NCBI RefSeq assembly: GCF_000430505.1
Contig: NZ_KE387152.1
Coordinates: 690,743 to 754,742, forward strand
Length of the DNA: 64,000 nucleotides
Origin: Eisenibacter elegans DSM 3317
GTDB taxonomy: Bacteria; Bacteroidota; Bacteroidia; Cytophagales; Microscillaceae
Direction: 5' to 3'
The stretch's first letter is position 1. Each line of letters starts with the position of its first letter. The translations under genes were made by a program, and so were the position numbers. A model generated the notes under the pieces. The model had not been told where the DNA came from. It saw only the letters and a list, made by a program, of their open reading frames with translations, and did not search any database. Shown piece by piece: positions 24,491-32,016 of the stretch.

Positions 24491-26608
24491 ATGTTGCGTT
24501 TTTGCTCATTACTCACATTTCTCACAGCCCTAGCGCTGTTTACACTCAATACCTCACACGCACAAAATCTACCCGAAGTATGGCGGGAGGATTTTAAGGA
24601 TAACCAAAACGGCTGGACTACCCAATTTTCTGATGGAACAATCACCCTGAGCGATGGCCGCTATGTGATAGATAAAACCACTACAAACAACTCCTTTCTT
24701 TTTATGCAAGGAGTCTATCTGGACAACAAGCGAGACTTTGAAATCACCTTCGTCTTTACCCACCTCAGCGGCGATATCAACAAACCCGTACACCTGAGCT
24801 GGGTCAGCCAAAACTCCTCCAACTCCTACCGCCTGTTGCTCTATGGCAACCAAAAAATTGCGTTTGGAGAGTTTAAAGAGGGGAAGTATGAACGCATCTT
24901 AGCGCCGGCAGAGTGCCCCACACTCCACCCTATGGGGCAGCGCAATACCATCAAGATAGAGCAAATCAGTGGCAACTGGCGCATATCGGCCAATGGAACA
25001 ACAGCGATGTATTTGGAAGCCTCCGAAACGACACGATTCAAAGGCGCTGTATTGGGTGTGGGAGTAGAGGGGCAGATGAAGGCAGAGTTTGAGCAAATCA
25101 TTGTCTCCCAAAAGCAAGAGCCTATCCGGCTGATTGCCAATGCTCCCAAAAACATTGAACGTGAAAACCTAGGCGCCAATGTCAACAGCAGCGGCGCAGA
25201 GCTAAGCCCTGTGATTACGGCAGACGGCAAAACACTCTTCTTCAACCGTAAAAACCACCCCGAAAACATAGGCAATACCGATCGCTCTGATATATGGGTG
25301 TCCGAAAAACAAGCCAATGGTACTTGGGGCAAGGCCTATAACTTTGACCGCCCTGTCAACAATGAAGGCCATAATTTCCTTATTTCTATCACCCCTGACG
25401 GCAATACCATCCTCGTAGGCAATACCTACAAAAACGATGGCAGCCCCGACAAGTCTGGAGTCTCTATCAGCCACCGCACCAGCCAAGGCTGGCAAGTACC
25501 TCAGGCCTTGGTGATTGAAAACTTCTACAACCGCAACCAATATTCCGAATACTGTCTGGCGGCCAATGGCAAGGTACTGCTCCTCTGTATTGAACAAGAC
25601 GACAGCTATGGCGGAAAAGATATCTATGTCAGCTTTCTAAAAGCTGACAACACCTGGACAGCTCCCAAAAACATAGGCGAGGTTGTCAATACCTATGGCA
25701 CCGAAGTAGGCCCGTTCTTGGCTGCCGATGGCTACACGATGTACTACTCTACCAGTGGCAAAAAAGGCTATGGCAGCAATGATATTTTCGTTACCCGCCG
25801 CCTAGACGATACTTGGCTCAATTGGTCAGAACCCGAAAACTTAGGCCCTGCCATCAATACTACTGCTTGGGATGCCTACTATACCGTTCCTGCCGACGGC
25901 TCCTATGCCTATTTGGTCAGCTCGCTCAACTCGCTTGGCGCAGAGGATATCTTCCGGCTGAAGCTGCCCGAATCGGCCAAGCCTCAGCCCGTGTTGGTGG
26001 TATCGGGTAGGGTGTTGGATGCCGAAACCAAGAAGCCCCTAGCCGCCGAGGTGCTGTACGAAATCTTGAGTAGCGGCGAAAACGCCGGACGCGCCCGCGC
26101 CAATCCCGTAGACGGCCACTACCGCATCGTCTTGAACCAGGGCAAAGAGTATGGCTTTATGGCTTTGATGGAGGGCTATTATGCCATCAGCGAAAACCTC
26201 GACACACGTAACCTCAAGCAGTACACCGAGATAGAGAAAGACCTCTACCTACAGCCTATCAAGGCCGGACAGACTATCCGCCTCAACAATCTCTTCTTTG
26301 CCTCAGGTAGCTACGCCCTACAGCCCAACTCCTTCCCCGAACTTAACCGATTGGCAGACTTCCTGAAAGCCAATCCACAAGTGCGTATTCAAGTAGAAGG
26401 CCACACCGACAGCGTAGGGGATGCGGGGAGTAACCAAGTCTTGTCCCAAAATCGAGTAGGCTCCGTACAACAATATCTCCTACAGAAAGGCATTGCGGCC
26501 AACCGCCTCCAAACAAAGGGCTTTGGCGCTACCACCCCCGTGGCCGATAACAATACCGAAGCCGGCAGACAACAAAACCGCCGCGTAGAAATCAGAATTT
26601 TGGAGTAG
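24491..26608 (+). CDS. OmpA-family protein with PD40 repeats (PorE-like layout)
   Basis: The ATG at 24491 gives a signal peptide ending THAQ and a protein of 705 residues. A jelly-roll/LamG-like domain (about 30-230) is followed by WD40-like PD40 repeats (about 245-500, with units such as ISPDGNTILVG and AADGYTMYYSTSGKKGYGSN), a carboxypeptidase regulatory-like domain (520-600, VSGRVLDAETKKPL), and a C-terminal OmpA peptidoglycan-binding domain (VEGHTDSVGDAGSNQVLSQN). This resembles the type IX secretion accessory protein PorE, which has TPRs in place of the jelly-roll domain. The role in T9SS or the cell envelope is inferred. Confidence 0.88.
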   Translation: MLRFCSLLTFLTALALFTLNTSHAQNLPEVWREDFKDNQNGWTTQFSDGTITLSDGRYVIDKTTTNNSFLFMQGVYLDNKRDFEITFVFTHLSGDINKPVHLSWVSQNSSNSYRLLLYGNQKIAFGEFKEGKYERILAPAECPTLHPMGQRNTIKIEQISGNWRISANGTTAMYLEASETTRFKGAVLGVGVEGQMKAEFEQIIVSQKQEPIRLIANAPKNIERENLGANVNSSGAELSPVITADGKTLFFNRKNHPENIGNTDRSDIWVSEKQANGTWGKAYNFDRPVNNEGHNFLISITPDGNTILVGNTYKNDGSPDKSGVSISHRTSQGWQVPQALVIENFYNRNQYSEYCLAANGKVLLLCIEQDDSYGGKDIYVSFLKADNTWTAPKNIGEVVNTYGTEVGPFLAADGYTMYYSTSGKKGYGSNDIFVTRRLDDTWLNWSEPENLGPAINTTAWDAYYTVPADGSYAYLVSSLNSLGAEDIFRLKLPESAKPQPVLVVSGRVLDAETKKPLAAEVLYEILSSGENAGRARANPVDGHYRIVLNQGKEYGFMALMEGYYAISENLDTRNLKQYTEIEKDLYLQPIKAGQTIRLNNLFFASGSYALQPNSFPELNRLADFLKANPQVRIQVEGHTDSVGDAGSNQVLSQNRVGSVQQYLLQKGIAANRLQTKGFGATTPVADNNTEAGRQQNRRVEIRILE

Positions 26609-26664
26609 GTACATTGTTACGGAACTAGAACTACGGGTTATTTTTGTGAAAATATCTAGTGTAG

Positions 26665-26773
26665 AGGCTCTTCTGTGATGTAGGTGCTAAGGTGCTAAGG
26701 TCATTAAAAACTGCTTAAAGATAGGGTTATATCACTATCGCCTAACATTTGCACCCAAGTAACAGAAGAGCCT
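26665..26773. repeat. Element with 12-bp perfect inverted repeats
   Basis: AGGCTCTTCTGT (26665-26676) and ACAGAAGAGCCT (26762-26773) are perfect inverted repeats enclosing about 85 bases. Next to the left arm is the tandem GGTGCTAAGGTGCTAAGG. It may be a long-loop stem or a tiny inverted-repeat element. With the element at 26862-26998 it fills most of the 465-base gap 26609-27073, which holds no gene I can support. Confidence 0.6.
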
Positions 26774-26861
26774 ATTTATTGTATCGGATTACCGCTTCCA
26801 GCTAAAAATAGGATTGTGGTTTAGGGAGAGTTACTGTTGTTGTGTATATTAAAAAGCCAAG

Positions 26862-26998
26862 CACACCACCGGACATTTTTGGAAAAGCAGCTCGAAGCGC
26901 CAGCTCCGACATAAGTTGAGGCCTCATCTGCCAAGAAAAGGAGACTTAGCCACAGTTTTAACTGTGGGTTTGGGGTTTGAAAAATGTCCAGTGGTGTG
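26862..26998. mobile_element. MITE-like inverted-repeat element, copy A
   Basis: The 137-bp element has 19-bp terminal inverted repeats (CACACCACCGGACATTTTT at the left; the right end differs at one position) and contains the internal hairpin CCACAGTTTTAACTGTGG. Flanking AGCCAAG copies at 26855-26861 and 27001-27007 may be a target duplication, though the right copy is two bases away. The core resembles copy B at 40834-40966. No transposase is encoded. Confidence 0.7.
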
Positions 26999-27073
26999 AG
27001 AGCCAAGCCAAGTTTCTCTGAAAGGGCTGCCTGAGAAATTTGGCTTGAGATGATTAAGAGCTAGGCGGGGAGT

Positions 27074-28438
27074 CTATTCGTCTTTTCCATCGCCCTCGCC
27101 GCTATCTTCAGCTCTGTCTAGCAGGTCATAGCTACGGAGCTTGCTTTTGAGGGTATTGTAGGCTATGCCTAGGGCGCGGGCTGTGGGTTTTATTTTTTGT
27201 TCACAAAGCTCATAAACCTTGAGGATATGGGCTTGCTCTGCGTCTTTCCAAAGCAGAGAAGACTGTAGGGTGGAGCTTTTGTAGCGTTCGGGCAACATTT
27301 CGGGGCTGATGCGCTCTACCTCATCGCCATAGAGGGTGTAGAGGGAGGCCACGAGGTTTTCGAGCTCCCGTACATTGCCCTCGAAAGGGTAGTTGAGCAG
27401 GGCTTCGTTGGTGGGGCGCTCTAGTTTGAGGGTTTTTTTCTTACCCAATTCTTTGCGTTTTTCTTGTAGCAGCACCTTGAGCAGGTAGTCTATTTCGGTC
27501 TTGCCTCGTGCACGCAGCGAGGGGATGTTGAGCTCCACAACAGCCAAGGTGTAGTAGAGTTCCCACAAAAAGCGCCCCTCTCTACAGGCCTGAGCCAAAT
27601 CTTGGTTGGCCGTACAGACCCAGCGCAAGTGGGCGTGTGGGTAGTTGTGCAAAAACTGCAAGAGCATCACCTGCTGCCCCATATCGAGCAGCTCTACCTG
27701 GTTGAGCCATACCGTGCGGGGTTGGTCTATGCGCTCGGCCAAGTCTTGTAGGCGGCTTGGGTCTATCTGGGTAGCGTGCCAATGGCATAGCTCGGCTCCT
27801 TGGCGTAGGTCTTCGCGGAACACCGTTTCGGCCAGTAACTCTGTACCCGTACCGTATTCTCCGCTGATGAGCACATTGACGGGCGTAAACCCTGCTTTTT
27901 CGGCCAGATTGTAGAGGGGCTTGAGTGTGGGGGTGAGGTAATACTTGCGTCGCTGGGCAGCATCAGCGGGCAGGTTTTTGTATACCAAGGTCAGGGGCGT
28001 ATCGTCCAGCTTGAGGCTGATCTGTATGGCTTGCTGGCCATCTTCACCAAGGTGGTTGTTTTTGATATACCAAAGGTTGTCGGCCAAGCCATTCACATTG
28101 GCCAAAATGACAGCCTGCTGCATCCAGATAGAGCCGGTGCCGAGCAATACTTCGGGGAAGGCCGTTTTGTATTTGCGTAAGATTTCGGCCAGAGCCAGCT
28201 GCAACGTTATCGGGTTGTCGAGCTGGTGTGGGGCTACGCGGGCGTTTTGGAGTAAGATGCTGGTTTTGGGGAGGGTTTTTTGCAATGCTTGGGCCTGTAT
28301 ATTGGCCTGCTCCTCAAAATCGGCGTGAGGGTATACCAACATGTATTGCTCGAAGCCCTTAGTGAGGCGGTGAATCCAGAGGTGCGGATTAGGCTCTGCG
28401 GGCTGCCCGTCGAACCAAGCCACTAGTAGTCCTTGCAT
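27074..28438 (-). CDS. RtcR/NtrC-like regulator with CARF-like N-terminus and degenerate AAA+ domain
   Basis: The 454-residue protein has an N-terminal domain (1-165) with a CARF-like pattern (GTGSIWMQQAVILANVNG at 100-117), a sigma-54-type AAA+ domain (about 175-380) and a Fis-like helix-turn-helix ending in NTLKSKLRSYDLLD. The family ancestry is clear from GEYGTGTE, LWELYYTLAVVELNIPSLRA and YPFEGNVRELEN. Walker A lysine is threonine (Thr199), Walker B DE is NQ (WLNQVELLD), and the GAFTGA loop needed to contact sigma-54 is deleted. It is therefore unlikely to hydrolyse ATP or activate sigma-54, and may act as a ligand-sensing DNA-binding protein. No RtcB gene is nearby. Confidence 0.8.
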   Translation of the reverse strand: MQGLLVAWFDGQPAEPNPHLWIHRLTKGFEQYMLVYPHADFEEQANIQAQALQKTLPKTSILLQNARVAPHQLDNPITLQLALAEILRKYKTAFPEVLLGTGSIWMQQAVILANVNGLADNLWYIKNNHLGEDGQQAIQISLKLDDTPLTLVYKNLPADAAQRRKYYLTPTLKPLYNLAEKAGFTPVNVLISGEYGTGTELLAETVFREDLRQGAELCHWHATQIDPSRLQDLAERIDQPRTVWLNQVELLDMGQQVMLLQFLHNYPHAHLRWVCTANQDLAQACREGRFLWELYYTLAVVELNIPSLRARGKTEIDYLLKVLLQEKRKELGKKKTLKLERPTNEALLNYPFEGNVRELENLVASLYTLYGDEVERISPEMLPERYKSSTLQSSLLWKDAEQAHILKVYELCEQKIKPTARALGIAYNTLKSKLRSYDLLDRAEDSGEGDGKDE

Positions 28439-28674
28439 GGGTAGCTAAAGTTTTGACCTTGATTTTAGACCACGCGAAAGTACGTATTTTTTTCGAAAAA
28501 CAGCGAGGCAGCCAACTTAGGGTATCAAAAAATTACCCCTCTAATACCCCGAAGCGATACCGTCGTTCAAGCCCACCTGCACACTACTCGATAGGGGCTA
28601 ATTTGGTCTTTATCTTTATTTCTAAATTCTGTGAAGCGCTAGTTTTGTGTGTATGTCCAATGATAAGGCAAGAG

Positions 28675-28725
28675 CCAAAAAAGCCCACAACCTTGGCCGG
28701 TGTATGGCTTTGGTGGTGGGCTTTT
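28675..28725 (-). terminator. Terminator downstream of the zinc metalloprotease gene
   Basis: AAAAGCCCAC (28679-28688) pairs with GTGGGCTTTT (28716-28725). On the minus strand the stem is followed by a T-run (TTTTTT). It is just past the metalloprotease stop at 28748. The rest of the 309-base gap 28439-28747 shows no gene. Confidence 0.8.
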
Positions 28726-28747
28726 GATGTTTAGGTTGTGCTACAGG

Positions 28748-31261
28748 CTATTTCTTTCCCGATACCTTCACAGGGTTCAGGGCTTGCTCAATGCGCTTGG
28801 CCAAATCTTGGTAGTGGTACTTGGTTAGGTCGTCATTGGCGCGGGCGCGTTGGAAGGCACGCTGCAAGTCCGCAAGCTGCCCTGCCACGATAGAGGGCAG
28901 ATCGGTCTTGCTCAGGTCGGTTACGCGGGCATAGAAGTCGTAAGCACCACCAGGGCCAATATGGCGTACCCCGGCACTGCCAGCTTGCAAGAGGCTGATG
29001 AGCTTCTCCACATAGATTTTGTGTAGGTTTCGGCGATAGGCATCGGGTGTACCACGACCAAAGGCCTCGGCCAACACCGTATTGTTTAGGTCGCTTATCA
29101 GCTCATTGACCCCATAGTTGGCCGTACTTTGGGTATGTGCCTCCAACAAACGCACAAGTCGGTCTTCTGAAAAGAGGCTGGTGATGGTGGCTTCTTGCAT
29201 CGACATCACCGTAGTGGCGGCTTGTGAGTGGCGGATTTTATTGAGGATATTCTCCTCCAGCAGCCAAGTAGGCGTAGTAAAGAGCTGCTCGCTCAAGAAT
29301 TTGACCGCGTCTTTTTGCAGGTTTTTAGGCACTACCTCGTAGGCGTTGCCCTCCATATCGTGGGTTTTTGGGTTTTCGTATACCCCGCCTACATACTTGG
29401 TTACGTGCCCCATATAACGGCGGAACTGCCCCACGATTTGGTCATACAACTCGGCCAAGTCGGCATAGTTTTCGCCTTCGGCCTTGCTCCATTCGGGGAG
29501 CTGGGGCAGAATGCGTTGTAGGTTTTTGATGCCATAGCCCGAAGCCAGCATGGCGTTGTCGCCAAGGTCTTCTGTTTGGAAGCGTGGGTCGGCGAGGCTT
29601 ACCTCTGTACCAAAAGCCAATCTAGGGTTTTGTACTTTTTCGCGAGTAATGCGGTTGAGGGCTTGCTTTTCGTCTTCGGCGCTTTGTGCATCAGGGAAAT
29701 AGCGGTATCCCCATTCGATAGCCCACTTGTCGTAGTCGCCAATGCGGGGGAAGAGGTCTGTGACGCCGTCTTCGGGCTGGGCTACGTAGTTGAAGCGGGC
29801 ATAGTCCATAATAGAAGAGGTATGTCCATTTTGGCGGAGAAACTCAGGGTCGCGCAGCTTTTCTACTGGAGTAGCCGAGCTAGCGCCCATATTGTGTCGT
29901 AGGCCTAGGGTATGGCCTACTTCGTGTGCGGCCACAAAGCGGATAAGCTCTCCCATCAGCGCATCATCAAACTTGAGCTTGCGGGCGCGGGAGTCTACCG
30001 CCGATGCCTGTACCAAGTACCAGTTGCGCAAGAGGCGCATTACATTGTGATACCAGCCGATATGGCTTTCCAAAATCTCACCCGAGCGGGGGTCGTGTAC
30101 ATTGGGGCCGTAGGCGTTTTGGATATCAGAAGCAAAATAGCGGATAACCGAGAAGCGGGCATCTTCGAGGCTCATCGTACTGTCATTTTCAGGCCAATAT
30201 TCACCACGGATGGCGTTTTTCCACCCGGCTTGCTCAAAGGCCACATTCCAGTCATCGACTCCTTGTTTGAGATAAGGCTTCCACTTGTCGGGCGTAGCAG
30301 GGTCGATATAATACACAATGGGCTTCTTAGGTTCTACCAGCTCGCCTTGGGCGTAGCGTCGGGCGTCTTCCTCATTTTTAGGCTCTAACCGCCAGCGTAC
30401 CGCAAATACTTCACGCTCTGCACTATGTGATTCTTCGCCAAATTCGCTGTATTGGTTGGCAAAAAAGCCCACACGAGCGTCGAAGTAGCGCTTGCGCATC
30501 GGGCTCTCAGGCAACACAATGAAAGACGTATTGAAAGACAGGGTTACGAAGCCGGTACTGGCGCCGTCGCGTAGCATGACACCCACCGAAGCCCCTCCGC
30601 TCAATGACGGCGGAGTAACGGCAAAAGTCTTGGTACTGCGTATTTCTAGGTTGATGGGGTAGGCGCTGATGCGCTCCACAAACGAGCGGTCGGCTTGGAA
30701 ATTGGCCAACTTAAAGAACTGCTTGCGCAAAGGAGGCATCGAAAAGGCCTGTTGGTCGCCTTTGAAAAAATCACCTACCTCGATAATCGAAGCAGTGCCC
30801 TTGGTCGATTTGAGGTCAAATATACCCAAAATCGGCTCTGAGCTAGAGTTTCGTACTGCCTCAAAGATGGGCTTGGTGCTGTCGGCGCTCTGAATCACAT
30901 AAGAGATAGCGCGAAGGAGGAGCTTCTGGTCGCGTTTTTCCCAGCGTACTACTTGTCGTGATACTTCTTCACCACCATAAAATCCGCCTCCGGCGGCAGT
31001 TTGGGTATAGCGTGTGATGGCCATCAGCTCACGCCCTAACAGTGCATCGGGCACTTCCAAATACCATTTATCGTCTACTTTGTGGACGGTCATCAGGCCG
31101 CTTTGCGACTGTGCCCCCTTGAGCAACTCAGTATGAGGTTTGAGTGCTTTTTTGTCTTTTTCGTCATCGTCTTTTTTTTGAGCCAAAGCCGGCACGCTGA
31201 GCCAAAGGCTCAAGCAAAGCCCCAAGACCCAGACAGTGGTATGAGTAAAGCGATATTGCAT
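28748..31261 (-). CDS. Large zinc-dependent metalloprotease (DUF5117/DUF5118 type)
   Basis: The ATG at 31261 gives 837 residues with a signal peptide ending in ALAQ. The N-terminal region (about 30-330) includes KWYLEVPDALLGRELMAIT, which fits DUF5118/DUF5117-type proteins. The zinc site FVAAHEVGHTLGLRHNMGAS supplies HExxHxxGxxH of the metzincin type around residue 470, and a methionine follows in SSIMDYARFNY as the Met-turn. It is exported and anchored to no obvious membrane segment. The substrate is unknown. It is transcribed alone. Confidence 0.92.
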   Translation of the reverse strand: MQYRFTHTTVWVLGLCLSLWLSVPALAQKKDDDEKDKKALKPHTELLKGAQSQSGLMTVHKVDDKWYLEVPDALLGRELMAITRYTQTAAGGGFYGGEEVSRQVVRWEKRDQKLLLRAISYVIQSADSTKPIFEAVRNSSSEPILGIFDLKSTKGTASIIEVGDFFKGDQQAFSMPPLRKQFFKLANFQADRSFVERISAYPINLEIRSTKTFAVTPPSLSGGASVGVMLRDGASTGFVTLSFNTSFIVLPESPMRKRYFDARVGFFANQYSEFGEESHSAEREVFAVRWRLEPKNEEDARRYAQGELVEPKKPIVYYIDPATPDKWKPYLKQGVDDWNVAFEQAGWKNAIRGEYWPENDSTMSLEDARFSVIRYFASDIQNAYGPNVHDPRSGEILESHIGWYHNVMRLLRNWYLVQASAVDSRARKLKFDDALMGELIRFVAAHEVGHTLGLRHNMGASSATPVEKLRDPEFLRQNGHTSSIMDYARFNYVAQPEDGVTDLFPRIGDYDKWAIEWGYRYFPDAQSAEDEKQALNRITREKVQNPRLAFGTEVSLADPRFQTEDLGDNAMLASGYGIKNLQRILPQLPEWSKAEGENYADLAELYDQIVGQFRRYMGHVTKYVGGVYENPKTHDMEGNAYEVVPKNLQKDAVKFLSEQLFTTPTWLLEENILNKIRHSQAATTVMSMQEATITSLFSEDRLVRLLEAHTQSTANYGVNELISDLNNTVLAEAFGRGTPDAYRRNLHKIYVEKLISLLQAGSAGVRHIGPGGAYDFYARVTDLSKTDLPSIVAGQLADLQRAFQRARANDDLTKYHYQDLAKRIEQALNPVKVSGKK

Positions 31262-31444
31262 AAAATTGGAATATTTAAACGTAAACAAAACATTCTAAGC
31301 CCTGAATATACAAGTTATGTATAACTCTTGGGCTATTCTTTAGACCAACAGCTGTTTGGCTAAGCCCAAAAGCAGGTTTTTAAGCCTTTGTTTAGCTTTC
31401 TAAAACAAGCTCCCGGGCTTTTGTTCAAGACAAACCGCCGTTGT

Positions 31445-31912
31445 CTAATTCGACGCCGGTAGGCGGCGCATATCGATGTGTGGGATGTTGTCGAGGAGAT
31501 ATTCCTCAGAAATAGGCTCAAACCCGTGCGACTGATAAAAATCGCGCAAATAACACTGGGCTGATATTTTAATGGGAACGCGCCCCCAGTGTTCTTCCAC
31601 ACAATCGATGGCCTTGCGCATTAGCAGATGCCCCAGACCTTGCTTGCGGGCTTCTATAGCCACTACCACCCGCCCAATCGTCGCATGGGCTTGTTGGGGG
31701 CTAGGGGCAAATAAGCGGGCATAGGTCAGGAGCTGACCATCATCAAAGCCGGATAGGTGTAGCGCCTCATAGTCGAGGCGGTCTACTTCGAGATAGGGGC
31801 AGTTTTGCTCTACAACAAATACAGCTGTGCGGAGGTGAAGTATCTCATACAACTCACGACTGGGAAGCTCTGCAAAAGATTTGAGCCGCCATACTAAGGA
31901 GGGGGTGTGCAT
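31445..31912 (-). CDS. ElaA-type GNAT N-acetyltransferase
   Basis: The 155-residue protein contains LYEILHLRTAVFVVEQNCPY and the acetyl-CoA loop VVVAIEARKQGLGHLLMRKA (a Q/R-x-x-G-x-G/A variant), matching the ElaA branch of the GNAT family. The acceptor is unknown. The C-terminal PISEEYLLDNIPHIDMRR also fits ElaA. Its 5' flank (31913-32016) holds a run of imperfect repeats GATTTACGACTT, a common kind of Bacteroidota intergenic wear. Confidence 0.85.
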   Translation of the reverse strand: MHTPSLVWRLKSFAELPSRELYEILHLRTAVFVVEQNCPYLEVDRLDYEALHLSGFDDGQLLTYARLFAPSPQQAHATIGRVVVAIEARKQGLGHLLMRKAIDCVEEHWGRVPIKISAQCYLRDFYQSHGFEPISEEYLLDNIPHIDMRRLPASN

Positions 31913-31917
31913 TTTTA

Positions 31918-31985
31918 TTTATGATTTACGACTTGGGGGTTACGATTTGGGATGTATGATTTACGACTTTGGATTTACGATTCAA
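31918..31985. repeat. Imperfect tandem GATTTACGACTT-like repeats
   Basis: Several copies of ATGATTTACGACTT or GGATTTACGATT are strung together just downstream of the TPR-CHAT gene and upstream of the ElaA gene. They are degenerate and probably reflect slippage of a short intergenic repeat. Confidence 0.45.
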
Positions 31986-32016
31986 TGGTAACTCGTAACT
32001 CGTCAATCCAAAATTG

